Source of the DNA: Anaerolineae bacterium
GTDB lineage: Bacteria > Chloroflexota > Anaerolineae > UBA4142 > SHND01
Length of the DNA: 53,785 bases
Assembly (NCBI GenBank): GCA_022072245.1
Contig: JAJVIA010000008.1
Location: forward strand, 22,871 to 76,655
Direction: 5' to 3'
Shown here: positions 33,140-42,530 of the stretch, one piece after another
How the letters are laid out: each line of letters starts with the position of its first letter
How positions within the stretch are numbered: position 1 is the stretch's first letter
Notes under the pieces: model-generated
The model's database searches: none
Told to the model about the DNA's origin: nothing
The model's input: only the letters and a program-made list of their open reading frames with translations
Position numbers and translations under genes: made by a program

Positions 33140-33967
33140 TTATTTGCCGCCTTCCCCGCGCAGCATCACGCGCAGCGTTTCCCACATCAATTTAAAATCG
33201 CCGCCGAACGAACGCGCATAGTTATAATACACATCCATCGCCAATCCTTCTTGCAACGAAACGCGTGCGCGGCCCGCCACTTGCCACACGCCCGTCAAAC
33301 CCGGGCGCACATCAAAACGCCGCGCCGCCCACGCAGGAAACATTTCCGCTTCGTACGGCAAACAGGGACGCGGCCCAACCAGCGCCATGTCGCCCTTGAA
33401 TACATTCCACAGCTGCGGCAGTTCGTCGAGCGAATACTTGCGGAGGAACGCGCCGATGGGCGTCACGCGCGACGCATCAATCACTTTGCCTTGATGCTGC
33501 CCCTCTGCAAACGCGCGAAATTGTTCGCGGCGCGCGGTTTCATCTTGCGCTTGGGACAGCGCGCGCATCGAGCGAAATTTGCGCCACACAAAATGGCGTC
33601 GTCCTGCGCCCACCACCGTCGTCGCGTAAAAAACGGGGCCCGGCGACGAACGTTTTACCAAAAGCGCGAGCAAGAGAAAAAATGGCGCAAGTACAAGCGA
33701 GGCGGCGCCGGATACAAGCGCATCGCGCGCGCGATACAACCATTCGGCTTGTTTGGGGCGCGGCGCGAGCAAGAGCCATTTTTGCCCATCGCGTTCCACG
33801 CCCAATCGTTGGGTTAAATTCGCAAACAGCGCGCCGCGCAGCCAAACGCAATGCCCCGCCGCAAGTTCGGTTTGGACGCGCGCCCAAACCGCTTCCGGGT
33901 CAATCCCGTCCGCGTCGAGAAAAATTTCCGTCGCCATTGCGCGCGCGGCAGGCGCTGACTCTAACAT
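33140..33967 (-). CDS. Sugar transferase (short-form polyprenyl glycosylphosphotransferase)
   Basis: A 275-residue initiating transferase lacking the four-helix N-terminal domain of its long paralogues. Instead, an 85-residue soluble N-terminal extension (residues 1-85, no recognised fold) precedes one hydrophobic re-entrant helix (VSGAASLVLAPFFLLLALLV). The catalytic core has SSPGPVFY, WRKFRSM, the intact dyad SLDELPQLWNVF (near residue 181), LVGPRP and RPGLTGVWQVAGRARVS. It attaches a sugar-1-phosphate to undecaprenyl phosphate. Its start overlaps the end of the acetyltransferase gene by 7 bp. Sitting between a WbpB-like and a WbpD-like gene, it may use the sugar they help make. Confidence 0.92.
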   Translation of the reverse strand: MLESAPAARAMATEIFLDADGIDPEAVWARVQTELAAGHCVWLRGALFANLTQRLGVERDGQKWLLLAPRPKQAEWLYRARDALVSGAASLVLAPFFLLLALLVKRSSPGPVFYATTVVGAGRRHFVWRKFRSMRALSQAQDETARREQFRAFAEGQHQGKVIDASRVTPIGAFLRKYSLDELPQLWNVFKGDMALVGPRPCLPYEAEMFPAWAARRFDVRPGLTGVWQVAGRARVSLQEGLAMDVYYNYARSFGGDFKLMWETLRVMLRGEGGK

Positions 33968-34533
33968 GTTTCAAATTCCAAACGCGCGTCGGTGAGTTTG
34001 TACGCGCGTTGACACTGTGGACACGTCACGGCGTCCGCTTGAATTGTCGGCAAGGGATTTCCGCACATACACGCCCAACCATGCTGCCGCGCGGGATTGC
34101 CGTACACGAGCGCGAACGCCGGCACATCGCGCGTCACCACCGAACCCGCGCCAATCAACGCATAGCGCCCAATCGTGATGCCGCACAAGAGCGTCGCGTT
34201 CGCGCCAATGCTCGCGCCTTCGCCGAGCCAAGTGTGTTCGTATTCGGCGCGATAAATTTTTGCGCGCGGAAAAATATCGTTGGTGAAGGCGACGTTCGGT
34301 CCGATAAACACACGGTCTTGGAGCGTAATGCCTTGCCACAACGCAACGCCGTTTTTCACCACCACATCATTGCCAATGACGACGCCGCTTTCGACGAAAC
34401 AGTGGTCGCCGATATTACAACCCGCGCCAATCACCGCGCCCTTTAGGATATGTGCGAACGCCCAAATGCGCGTGCCGTCGCCGATGTTGTCGGTTTCGAC
34501 AAGCGCGGTGGGATGGTCAAAGCGATTCGCCAA
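33961..34533 (-). CDS. Left-handed beta-helix acetyltransferase with C-terminal zinc ribbon (WbpD/WlbB-like)
   Basis: A 190-residue hexapeptide-repeat acyltransferase. Coils run from about residue 10 to 145 (VIGAGCNIGDHCFVESGVVI..., ending IGAGSVVTRDVPAFALVYG). The family acetylates the 3-amino group of UDP-2-acetamido-3-amino-sugar acids. NPARQHGW is the usual end of the helix domain. A zinc ribbon follows, with CMCG (near residue 158) and CPQC (near residue 172), intact here but lost in the paralogue at 46222-46854. It overlaps the upstream GT4 gene by 17 bp and the downstream sugar transferase by 7 bp. Together with 32111-33133 it forms a second, incomplete copy of the diacetamido-sugar cassette. 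Confidence 0.88.
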   Translation of the reverse strand: MANRFDHPTALVETDNIGDGTRIWAFAHILKGAVIGAGCNIGDHCFVESGVVIGNDVVVKNGVALWQGITLQDRVFIGPNVAFTNDIFPRAKIYRAEYEHTWLGEGASIGANATLLCGITIGRYALIGAGSVVTRDVPAFALVYGNPARQHGWACMCGNPLPTIQADAVTCPQCQRAYKLTDARLEFETC

Positions 34534-35653
34534 GCTGCACCTGCCCGCGCGCCAAAATCAATTTTGCCGAGAGTTGTTCATACGCGTCGGCAACGCGATC
34601 CCACGAGAAATACTCGATGATACGCTGGCGCGCTTTATGTTTATAGAGTTGTACTTGGTCGGGCTGGGCAAGCATACGCGCCATCTCGGCGCGCAACGCG
34701 TTCGCGTCGCCGACGGGGAAACGCGGACCCGCGTCGGCGAGCGTGCCATCTATTTCGGGCAAGTCGCTGCCGATGATACAACAACCATACGCCATCGCTT
34801 GCAAGAGCGCGGGCGATGTTCCATCAATTAACAATGGATGAATATACAAATAACTGTTTGCCAGCAATTCGCGGTACGCTGCGCCATATACATAGCCGAG
34901 AAATCGAATGCGCGGGTCTCGGGTGCTTGTGACACGCGCTTTGTATTCCGACAGATATGGCGTATCGCCGACAATCACAAGCGGCAGATCGGTCTCTAGT
35001 TTTTCGTACGCTTCGACTAGCGTATGTACGCCTTTGTCCGGCACAAGCGCCGCGACTTGCAAAATGTATTTGTTCGGCTCTAGTCCATATTGCGCCAGCG
35101 TCGCGCGCGATAAAGGCAAAACGAGGTCGGCGCCATATCCGACGAGCGCCGTTTCGCGATGATATGCCGACCGAAATAATTCTTGCACCTGTACATTGTC
35201 GGAAATGATTTCATCGGCAAAGCGCGCGGCGGCGGGAAACGAGGCGCGGAAGGCAAGCCGCGCGGCTTTGCCCCATTTCGGACGCTGCCAATCGGGTCCA
35301 TCCACAATCAATAATGATTTTGCGCCGCGCCCGGTCACTTTGAACATGGGAAACAAGAGCGCATTGCCGACGCCGTGAAAATGTACGACATCGAATTGCC
35401 GACGCAACATATCCAAAAGCGCTAAAAAAGAGTGACTCAGTAAATCTAGATTGAGCGTATTGAGCGATGGCAGAATAATTCGCTCCATCCCTTTGTAACG
35501 CGCTTGGCCGCGCAATGAATCGCGATGCCTGCGACAGTACACTGTAACGTGATGGCCGCGTTCCGCCAACCGCGCGCCAATTTCTTCGACGGCCGTTTCC
35601 GAGCCGCCAAAATTCGCGGGAATTCCGCGAATTCCCAACATACCGATCCGCAT
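34517..35653 (-). CDS. Family 4 glycosyltransferase with DUF1972 N-terminal domain
   Basis: A GT-B glycosyltransferase of 378 residues. The N-terminus MRIGMLGIRGIPANFGGSET is the DUF1972 signature found in rhamnosyl-/galactosyltransferases of capsule loci. The donor domain has YILQVAALVPDKGVHTLVEA (near residue 190) and PLLIDGTSPALLQAMAYGCC in the EX7E position, where the first Glu is replaced by Asp-Gly-Thr as is usual for this subgroup. The start at 35651-35653 has GGAG seven bases upstream; a longer frame from 35671 lacks this. The gene follows a 77-bp gap after the next GT4 gene. Confidence 0.9.
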   Translation of the reverse strand: MRIGMLGIRGIPANFGGSETAVEEIGARLAERGHHVTVYCRRHRDSLRGQARYKGMERIILPSLNTLNLDLLSHSFLALLDMLRRQFDVVHFHGVGNALLFPMFKVTGRGAKSLLIVDGPDWQRPKWGKAARLAFRASFPAAARFADEIISDNVQVQELFRSAYHRETALVGYGADLVLPLSRATLAQYGLEPNKYILQVAALVPDKGVHTLVEAYEKLETDLPLVIVGDTPYLSEYKARVTSTRDPRIRFLGYVYGAAYRELLANSYLYIHPLLIDGTSPALLQAMAYGCCIIGSDLPEIDGTLADAGPRFPVGDANALRAEMARMLAQPDQVQLYKHKARQRIIEYFSWDRVADAYEQLSAKLILARGQVQLGESL

Positions 35654-35730
35654 TATTTTGCTCCATACCAAGAATATGCTGGATATTCTCGGACATTGGT
35701 TATAAAAAGAATGGTCTTGCAGCTTGCGCG

Positions 35731-36861
35731 CTATGCCGCCAAAACATGTTCATAGACCGCCAACGCTTGGCGCGCCGAGCGCGTCCACGAAAACATTTGC
35801 GCGCGGGCGAGTCCTGCGGCAGCCGCTTGCGTACGCGCCGTTTCCGAATCAAGCATGCGCTTCAAGGTACGCGCCAATGCGTCAACGTCCCCCGGCTCGA
35901 ACATCAATTCCGTATCGCCCATCACTTCGGGGAGCGCGCTCGCGTTCGTGGTGATTACGGGCGTTCCGCACGCCATCGCTTCGAGCGCCGGCAAGCCAAA
36001 TCCCTCAAAGATGGAGGGATACACCACGCACGTTGCGGCAGAGATGACGCCCGCTAAATCTTGGTCGGGAACGATGCCGATGAAACGGACGCGCGCGCCA
36101 AGTCCGCCGTTCTGGACAAGCGCGCGCAATGCCGCGTCCGCGCTGCCGGCGCGTCCGGCAATAATGAGTTCTGAATTGATTGCGCCTTGCGCCAACAGTT
36201 TTTGATACGCTTGAATCAATACATCGGCGCCTTTGCGCGGGTCGGTCCGCCCATAAAATAAAATAAAAGATTGCGGCAAAGCGTACCGCGCGCGTATTGC
36301 GTCGAGAATTGCGGCATCTTGAATGGGCTTGAAATGCGGTTCGATGCCCGGCGCGACGACATGAATTTTAGCCGCGTCCACGCGATAACGCTGCGCGATA
36401 TCTTGTTTTGAAAATTCAGAAAGAGTCAAAATCTCATCCGCCCGCCGCGCGGCGGCGCGGACGAGCCGCGGCAAAAGCGCTCTTTCTGACAAGCGAAAAA
36501 ATTCAGGATAATGTTCAAAGCAAAGGTCGTGGATAGAAACGACGGTTTTACAATTCAAGCCAAGCGGCAAAAAAAACTGTCCATGATACAGATCCAGACC
36601 GTCCAGGCGTTGGGCAAGCGGAACGCTAAATACATTCCGCGCCAAAGCGGAATGTAAATACAGGTTCCGAACAGAAAAATTTTTTGCCGCGCGATTGATT
36701 ACGTCAAGCGGCGCGCGGGCAGCATCATAAAGCAGATATTTATTTTTCGGGTCAACTTGCGCCAGCCCCTCGATCAAGCCGCGAAGATAAGAATGATTGC
36801 CGGTCCCCACCGCCGCCAGCGCATGCGCGTCGAGGCCAATTTTGTAAATGCGCTTGGACAA
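35731..36861 (-). CDS. Family 4 glycosyltransferase
   Basis: A GT-B enzyme of 376 residues. The N-terminal domain begins MSKRIYKIGLDAHALAAVGT. The donor domain shows FILFYGRTDPRKGADVLIQA (near residue 195) and the EX7E motif in IFEGFGLPALEAMACGTPVI (near residue 285), resembling the enzyme at 4099-5247. Translation starts at TTG (36859-36861) with GGAGAAAG a few bases upstream. It follows the methyltransferase gene by 14 bp. It is likely mannose/rhamnose-type from family resemblance, but this is not provable. Confidence 0.92.
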   Translation of the reverse strand: MSKRIYKIGLDAHALAAVGTGNHSYLRGLIEGLAQVDPKNKYLLYDAARAPLDVINRAAKNFSVRNLYLHSALARNVFSVPLAQRLDGLDLYHGQFFLPLGLNCKTVVSIHDLCFEHYPEFFRLSERALLPRLVRAAARRADEILTLSEFSKQDIAQRYRVDAAKIHVVAPGIEPHFKPIQDAAILDAIRARYALPQSFILFYGRTDPRKGADVLIQAYQKLLAQGAINSELIIAGRAGSADAALRALVQNGGLGARVRFIGIVPDQDLAGVISAATCVVYPSIFEGFGLPALEAMACGTPVITTNASALPEVMGDTELMFEPGDVDALARTLKRMLDSETARTQAAAAGLARAQMFSWTRSARQALAVYEHVLAA

Positions 36862-36875
36862 AGAGCTTTCTCCGA

Positions 36876-37691
36876 CTAGATTTCATCTGGAACGACCATA
36901 AAAGCAAGCGAGCTGCCGGGAACGCAATAGACTGGATGCGTCCGCGCAAATTCGAGAATCCATTTGGATACGCCGTTAACGCCAACCCGGCCAAAGTCAT
37001 GCCACACTATTACACTGCCCGGATGACAGCAAGCAAGCGCGTTAAGCGTATCAGAGCGAACATATTCAAAAGAATGTGCGCCATCAATGAAAAACAAATC
37101 CACTTGATTATGAAATGGCGAAAAATCAAATGCAGCGCTGTCCCCAAATAAACACGTGATATTTTTTGCTTCCGCAGTGTCCTGAAACGCATAGCGCTTT
37201 TGCTCCAAATGCGATTCGATATGCGTTCCATCCACCATTGTAGTTTTCAACTGGGGCGCGAGCTTGCCGTTCATGGGCAAATCTAATGTATAAATCTTGG
37301 CATCCGCCGGACTATTCAAGGCAAAATGAAATGCAGTATATCCCGTCAACGTCCCAATCTCAAAAACAACTCGGGGCTGAACAAGACGGCATAAAAGGCA
37401 AAGATTGACAATATCCGAAGCAAAAGCTGAAAAGGACCAGAACCAGGTACCGCCCGTTTGCAAACTGCCGAGTCGAATCTCTTCGACGTTATGCGCCGTT
37501 AAAACGTCAAAAACATTTTTTTGCGGAATCCCGCGCCGCGCATTAAACGTTTTATACAAGAACAACGTTTCCGAAACATAATGCAGCATCCTTTTTGGAT
37601 TTTTCGCCAAAGCCAACGAAACCACATTACCGCCTAAAAGCAGGTTTCTCAGCGCTACCCCGGCAATCTCAATCGCTTGAAGCGTCCGCAT
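36876..37691 (-). CDS. Class I SAM-dependent methyltransferase
   Basis: A 271-residue predicted methyltransferase of the Methyltransf_24 type. SAM-binding motif I is VVFEIGTLTGYTAFHFAL (near residue 108). Motif II is the acidic strand end KIYTLDLPMNG. A later motif, VDLFFIDGAHSFEYVRSD (near residue 200), is typical of sugar O-methyltransferases and cephalosporin hydroxylase-like relatives in EPS loci, and WHDFG follows. The hydrophobic N-terminus (residues 8-28) could be a membrane-association helix. It probably O-methylates a sugar of the repeat unit, capping or decorating the chain. It lies between a GT2 gene (6 bp) and a GT4 gene (14 bp). Codon usage here is slightly less GC-rich than in neighbours. 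Confidence 0.82.
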   Translation of the reverse strand: MRTLQAIEIAGVALRNLLLGGNVVSLALAKNPKRMLHYVSETLFLYKTFNARRGIPQKNVFDVLTAHNVEEIRLGSLQTGGTWFWSFSAFASDIVNLCLLCRLVQPRVVFEIGTLTGYTAFHFALNSPADAKIYTLDLPMNGKLAPQLKTTMVDGTHIESHLEQKRYAFQDTAEAKNITCLFGDSAAFDFSPFHNQVDLFFIDGAHSFEYVRSDTLNALACCHPGSVIVWHDFGRVGVNGVSKWILEFARTHPVYCVPGSSLAFMVVPDEI

Positions 37692-37697
37692 TTCGCA

Positions 37698-38630
37698 TTA
37701 TTCCTTTCGCGTCAAGCCGCTCAATTCCAACGCTTCACGAATATAACCCCAATGCTTGGTAAGCATACAGCGATAAAAAAATTTTTGAGCGGGGCGACCC
37801 GTTGCCAAAATTTGCCCAGCTGCCGCCAACGGAATCGCGCCTACAAAACGAGCCGCAGCGCGCAACAAAATCGAATTGCCCCACGCTTGGTCAGTCCGCG
37901 CAATCGAACGCCCATTCCAATTCATACGCTCGCGAATATAGGGTTTCGTCAGGCGTTCCTTTGGGACCCAATGGCTTATCGCCATACGTGGATTATATAC
38001 GATGGATTCGCCGTGCGCGCGCAGCCGATTACAAAATTCTACCTCTTCAGCCGCCAACAAGGACAAGCCCGTTCGACCCAAGTTGGTCAAAAAATTGCCT
38101 CGCCGTTCAAAAACTTGGCGGCGGAACGCCATATTACAACCCAGCACGCTCTCGTGGCGTTCCATCAAACGCAGCGTTTCGCCAAATTCGCCGACGGAAA
38201 TCGCGCACAAAAGGTCCGTGGCGAGCCAATCCGGCCGCGCGCTTTCGTATTCGCCTTTGACCGCGCCGCCCATACCAGCCGCTTGCGGGAAAAGCTGAAA
38301 GCCGTTTTGAATTTCTTGGACCCACGACGGCTCAGCCACCGCATCATCGTCAATAAATGCGATAATGCTTCCGCGCGCGGCTTGAATTCCGACATTGCGC
38401 GCCAGAGATAAACCCATCTCTTTGAGAAAGATATATTGAAAGGGCAGCGCGGTCTCTCGACGCGCCTCCGCCACAACTTGTGCCGTATCGTCGGTTGAGT
38501 TGTTGTCAACTACCACAATCTCGAACGGCGGAAAGTTTTCTTGATTCAACAAGCTAGCCAAACACTTGCGTAAAAAAACAGCGCGATTGAATGTGCAGAC
38601 CACAACGCTGACCAAAGGCGGCTCGCTCAT
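37698..38630 (-). CDS. Family 2 glycosyltransferase
   Basis: A GT-A glycosyltransferase of 310 residues. VSVVVCTFNRAVFLRKCL is the nucleotide-binding start. EIVVVDNNSTDDTAQVV is the classic second strand. IIAFIDDDAVAEPSW (near residue 95) is the DxD metal site. LAAEEVEFCNRLRAHGE (near residue 200) is the ED-type acceptor motif. A hydrophobic C-terminal helix region may associate with the membrane. The ATG overlaps the upstream ligase/polymerase stop by 4 bp (38627-38630). It is followed by the methyltransferase. Confidence 0.93.
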   Translation of the reverse strand: MSEPPLVSVVVCTFNRAVFLRKCLASLLNQENFPPFEIVVVDNNSTDDTAQVVAEARRETALPFQYIFLKEMGLSLARNVGIQAARGSIIAFIDDDAVAEPSWVQEIQNGFQLFPQAAGMGGAVKGEYESARPDWLATDLLCAISVGEFGETLRLMERHESVLGCNMAFRRQVFERRGNFLTNLGRTGLSLLAAEEVEFCNRLRAHGESIVYNPRMAISHWVPKERLTKPYIRERMNWNGRSIARTDQAWGNSILLRAAARFVGAIPLAAAGQILATGRPAQKFFYRCMLTKHWGYIREALELSGLTRKE

Positions 38631-40126
38631 TTTCGCTCTAGCCCTCGGTGGACTCGGTCAAAAGACCCGTGTTTTTGAGACGCGTACGCACGAGTCCCGT
38701 CCTTGCCGCGCGCGCCCATCGTCCACAACGCCGCCGCGCAAGTCCAAAAAATATATGCCGTTACTTCGGTTTCCCAAATCGGTAAATAATAAATGCCCAG
38801 CACAAATAAAACCGTAATGCCGCCAAAACTCCACGCGACGCCGCGCCAAAAATCATCGAACGCGCCCCGTTTGAATCGAGAACGCACCGCGCGATACACC
38901 GCCAAGATCGCAAACAGATAAGTTAGCAAACCCGCCAAGCCCCATTCGAGCAGCGTCCGACTCAATTGATGAAATCCCAAAAAGATTCCCAAATCGTGGG
39001 TTTGGCGCAATTCGCCCGTGACGCCCAAAAAAGTCGTTTCGACCGATTGCGCGGGACCAAAGCCAAACAACAAATGGAATGGATTGGCGGCGACCAACTG
39101 CCAGGCGAATTGCAAATCGCCCAAGCGTGACATTGGCGCCCCCTCCGTTTTCTCAAGGGGTCGGTCGTATTCGGTAATGATGCGTTCGGGCGATTGCAAA
39201 AATTGAACCAATTGGGAGCGCGGGTTAATGGTCGGCATCAATTGAACGCCAATGAAAAAAATGCCTACAAACAAAATGATCAAGAGCCACGTCCGCACGC
39301 GAGTCAGATAACGGAACACGTTGCCGGAAAAGAGATAGAGCAGCATCAACGGCGCCATGAAAAAACCCGCTTTGGCTTCGCCCAGAATAATTGGAATAAA
39401 CAAACTGGCGCCAAGCGCTCCGTAAAACACGACGCCGCGACCTTTTTTGGATTGGGCGACGGCTTGGCCATACAATAGCGCCATGATGCTTAGCGCCACA
39501 ATGGTAACGGGCCCTGTTGCAAAGTAACCCAACGTGCCGGTGACAAAATCGCCGCCGCCGCCGTACAAGCGCACTTGGACGAGCATGACCGGAATTTGGA
39601 ACAATCCTAGCGCAATTAAAAAATAAATCAACCGTTTTAGCGTCTGCGAATTCAAATCCAGATAAACCAAAATATAAAAAAGCAGAATGGGTTTAAAGAG
39701 GGTCCGAAAACCCGCCAACGTCAACAACCAGGGGTCGTTATTGCCGAGCGCAGAAATGATGCCGATGACGACCAAGCCAAGCAATGGCGCATCAAGCGGC
39801 GTCCGTCGCAGGCGCTTGGCACCACTCAGTAACCTCAAAAGCGCCGCCACGAGCAATAGCGCCAAGACGCCATCTGTGAGATAACGGCTCGCGCTGGGAA
39901 TAACTTGGAGCACGCGCGCAAACCAATCGAGAAAAAATACGCCGAGAAATAAAAGATATAAACCTACAACCGGAAACCGAATAATGATAAAACCGGCGCA
40001 GAGCCCTATTGGCACAAGCGCAAACGCCGGGTTGAGCGCCGCCAACGCGCCCACGAGCAGACTGAGCGCCAAGCCGCCAAGCAAAAGCTGCGGCTCGTTA
40101 AAGCGCGGTCTAACGCCCGTCTTCAT
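38627..40126 (-). CDS. O-antigen ligase / polysaccharide polymerase family membrane protein
   Basis: A 499-residue multipass protein with about eleven helices. The mid-protein segment SLFIPIILGEAKAGFFMAPL replaces the more usual Wzy_C helix start. The large outer loop includes PTINPRSQLVQFLQSPERII and HLLFGFGPAQSV, then the distal LLEWGLAGLLTYLFAILAVY helix typical of Wzy/WaaL proteins. It is the third such protein in the window, coupled at both ends by ATGA overlaps to a TPR-containing secreted protein (upstream) and a GT2 (downstream). The TPR partner suggests a polymerase-accessory pair. Confidence 0.85.
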   Translation of the reverse strand: MKTGVRPRFNEPQLLLGGLALSLLVGALAALNPAFALVPIGLCAGFIIIRFPVVGLYLLFLGVFFLDWFARVLQVIPSASRYLTDGVLALLLVAALLRLLSGAKRLRRTPLDAPLLGLVVIGIISALGNNDPWLLTLAGFRTLFKPILLFYILVYLDLNSQTLKRLIYFLIALGLFQIPVMLVQVRLYGGGGDFVTGTLGYFATGPVTIVALSIMALLYGQAVAQSKKGRGVVFYGALGASLFIPIILGEAKAGFFMAPLMLLYLFSGNVFRYLTRVRTWLLIILFVGIFFIGVQLMPTINPRSQLVQFLQSPERIITEYDRPLEKTEGAPMSRLGDLQFAWQLVAANPFHLLFGFGPAQSVETTFLGVTGELRQTHDLGIFLGFHQLSRTLLEWGLAGLLTYLFAILAVYRAVRSRFKRGAFDDFWRGVAWSFGGITVLFVLGIYYLPIWETEVTAYIFWTCAAALWTMGARGKDGTRAYASQKHGSFDRVHRGLERK

Positions 40127-41214
40127 TTTGCCCCCAACCGTTCAAGCGCTTTTTGCGCCGCGCTCAGATTGGGATTGAGACGCAATGCCTTTTGATAGTT
40201 TGCCAACGCTTGCGGCAGCTGGCGCTTTTGCTCCTGAAGTTGCGCCAGCGCCATGTAAAGCCATGGGTCATCTGGATTGTACTGCACCGCCTGCGTATAA
40301 CTGTCGAGCGCCCGGTCGAGTTCGCCCATTGCAACATACCAGTTGGCTAACTTGGCATAAACAATCGCGCGCTGCGCTTGATCCGCCGCCAAATCAAGTG
40401 CGTCGGTATAAGCTTGATGCGCGTCCGCCCAAGCGCCCTGGGCGAATAAAACATCGCCCTTGCCGACCAATGCGGCATAGGTGGGCCAACCGGGTTTTTG
40501 AAATGTGTCGAGCGCGCGTTGATAATACGCCGCGCTCGGCGTCCATTTTTTTTCGCCGCGATAAATCTCGGCGATGTAAAAAAATAAAATTTGCCTTTGC
40601 CAATCCGACAGGACGCGCGCCGAGTCATCCGCTTGCTCGGCGCGTTGAAACGCGGCGAACGCTTGGTCCATCTGGCGCAATTGAAAATAGAGCGTTCCCA
40701 AACGCAAATAGCCCTCCGCCGCTTTGGCGGGTTGAGCGCGGATTCCGTCGTTAAATGATGCCGCCGCTTTGTCCGATATTTTATTTTCGACAAAAAAATC
40801 GCCGCGCAGATACCAAAAGGTCGCATCATACGGCGCGATTTTTACGGCAAGGTCATAGGCAGCGCGCGCTATCTCAAAAGGCGGTTTGGTTTGAGCCACA
40901 CGGATAAGGCGCGCCCCCCAAAAGCGGGAGCGTTCGTACTGCGCGTGCGCAGCCAAAAAATTTTCGACGGCATCCGCTACGGGTTCCAGTTCGCCTGCCG
41001 CGAGTTGGTCCATCACGCGCAGTTCGACGGCAGCCGACGAGGAACCGCAAGCCCAATCCTTTGTTTCCAAGACTGCATTGGGCTTTTCGGTTAAAAATTT
41101 CAAGACGCGTTGCGCGCGCATATTTTGACATGCCGCGTTTGCCAGCGCGGGCGTTGCAAAAACGCCAAACCCAAGCGCGAAAAGAACGCACAGCGCCAAG
41201 ATTATTTTTTTCAC
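40123..41214 (-). CDS. Exported tetratricopeptide-repeat protein
   Basis: A 363-residue TPR protein with a signal peptide or N-terminal anchor (MKKIILALCVLFALGFGVFA, then TPALANAAC). At least five TPR units can be seen, for example near residues 150-180, 230-260 and 290-355. The final one includes NPDDPWLYMALAQLQEQKRQ and LANYQKALRLNPN. TPR scaffolds on the outer face often help polysaccharide polymerases, ligases and exporters to assemble. The start is GTG (41212-41214) without a strong Shine-Dalgarno, and the 3' end overlaps the ligase/polymerase start by ATGA. Function as an assembly factor is inferred from this coupling. Confidence 0.85.
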   Translation of the reverse strand: MKKIILALCVLFALGFGVFATPALANAACQNMRAQRVLKFLTEKPNAVLETKDWACGSSSAAVELRVMDQLAAGELEPVADAVENFLAAHAQYERSRFWGARLIRVAQTKPPFEIARAAYDLAVKIAPYDATFWYLRGDFFVENKISDKAAASFNDGIRAQPAKAAEGYLRLGTLYFQLRQMDQAFAAFQRAEQADDSARVLSDWQRQILFFYIAEIYRGEKKWTPSAAYYQRALDTFQKPGWPTYAALVGKGDVLFAQGAWADAHQAYTDALDLAADQAQRAIVYAKLANWYVAMGELDRALDSYTQAVQYNPDDPWLYMALAQLQEQKRQLPQALANYQKALRLNPNLSAAQKALERLGAK

Positions 41215-41260
41215 AATCGTTCAGTCTGACTTGCCGGGTCAGGGAAAAACAACGCGCGCC

Positions 41261-42415
41261 TCAAGCGTCCCTTGACCAGGCATGTTTCCAGTATATCTGC
41301 GCCAGAGCGCGCGCCATGTCGCTTAGATTATAGTCGTCAATAATTTTTTTGCGCGCGGCAAAGCCCATGCTGCGCCGCTTGGCCTCGTCGCCGAAAAGTT
41401 CAAGCGCGCGTTCGGCAATCGCTTGGCTCGTTTGCGGCGTCCGAAAGCCGGCGACGCCATCGTCCACAATTTTCTCGCCATCTTGGACATCCGAAATAAT
41501 TGCCGGCACCCCGCGCTCCATGGCTTCGAGCAAACTAAAATTGCAGAAAACCAAATCCGACGGAAATAAAAAAACCCATGCCTGCTCATAATATTGCATT
41601 GGGTCATCGGTAAAATCGAAAAACTTTACCTGCGAACCGACGCCCAACGCTTCCGCTTGCGCCTGCAATTCGGCTCTGTCAAAATAACTCCACACCGAAT
41701 CGCGATGTTTATCCGTCGCCAGCTCGCTGTTTGGAATGTCTCCGACCAGCCAGAATTCTGCATCCGGGATTTGTTGACAGACCCACGCGGCGGCTTGGAC
41801 ACACAAATCGGGTCTCTTCCAACGCCTAAAATTATTGAGATACAGCGCTATCGGTTTGCCGGAACGTTCGACCGATGGCTCGGCTCGCACTTGGACGCGA
41901 TTATGCACCAGCGCGAGTTTGTTCGCCTCAAGCCCATACGCTTTAATAAAAAGCGCCTTCATATACAACTCTTTGTAAATGACGCAGCGCGCGTCATGAT
42001 AGAGTCGCGCCAACCACAATTTCTTTTGCGGGCTCTGTTCGTCATATCCAAAAGCGCCGCCGCGATTGAGGATAACCAGCTTAACTCGCAATCGCCGCAA
42101 GAGTTCGATGCAGGCGGACCAAAAACGGCCCGCAATCTCCGGGTCATAGACTTCGACATGGCGCGGTCTAAACCAGCACAATAAAAAAATTAAAAAAGGA
42201 ATTCCAACGAGCCAACGCGACACGACGCCCAAAAATTCAGGCACAAAAAATACGCGCACGCCCAATTTGGCGCGCATTTTGCGCGTCAGACCAAATTGGT
42301 CCAGAGAATAGATAACCGTATGAATATTTTCGGCCTCTAACGCAGCATACCAATTTGCCACCTTGGGGAGTACATGTTCCAACCCAATGACGAGGATATC
42401 AATCTTGTGCGACAT
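41261..42415 (-). CDS. GT-B (GT4-like) glycosyltransferase
   Basis: A glycosyltransferase of 384 residues. The N-terminus MSHKIDILVIGLEHVLPKVA begins the acceptor domain; a hydrophobic segment near residue 80 (WLVGIPFLIFLLCWF) may anchor it to the membrane. The donor domain has ALYLNNFRRWKRPDLCVQAA and the sugar-nucleotide region SDLVFCNFSLLEAMERGVPA (EX7E position, near residue 295), followed by IVDDGVAGFRT. The ATG at 42413-42415 is preferred over the frame's earlier ATG, since homology-like sequence starts there. The 115-bp gap to its right (42416-42530) shows no convincing promoter or terminator. Confidence 0.88.
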   Translation of the reverse strand: MSHKIDILVIGLEHVLPKVANWYAALEAENIHTVIYSLDQFGLTRKMRAKLGVRVFFVPEFLGVVSRWLVGIPFLIFLLCWFRPRHVEVYDPEIAGRFWSACIELLRRLRVKLVILNRGGAFGYDEQSPQKKLWLARLYHDARCVIYKELYMKALFIKAYGLEANKLALVHNRVQVRAEPSVERSGKPIALYLNNFRRWKRPDLCVQAAAWVCQQIPDAEFWLVGDIPNSELATDKHRDSVWSYFDRAELQAQAEALGVGSQVKFFDFTDDPMQYYEQAWVFLFPSDLVFCNFSLLEAMERGVPAIISDVQDGEKIVDDGVAGFRTPQTSQAIAERALELFGDEAKRRSMGFAARKKIIDDYNLSDMARALAQIYWKHAWSRDA

Positions 42416-42530
42416 TTTGACGAATTCTCGACTTGGCTTGCGCTGAAACGCCAATCACAATGCTGTGCGCTAAAAAATTCTCGTCATAAATCCAAGCGTC
42501 CCATGATGCGCGCTAACGCGCAAGCTCGAT

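Noticed and set aside
42416-42530. Possible terminator or short peptide in the gap left of the Wzx gene
   Set aside because: A small GC hairpin has no T-run and the 16-codon frame has no support; no promoter pair is visible.
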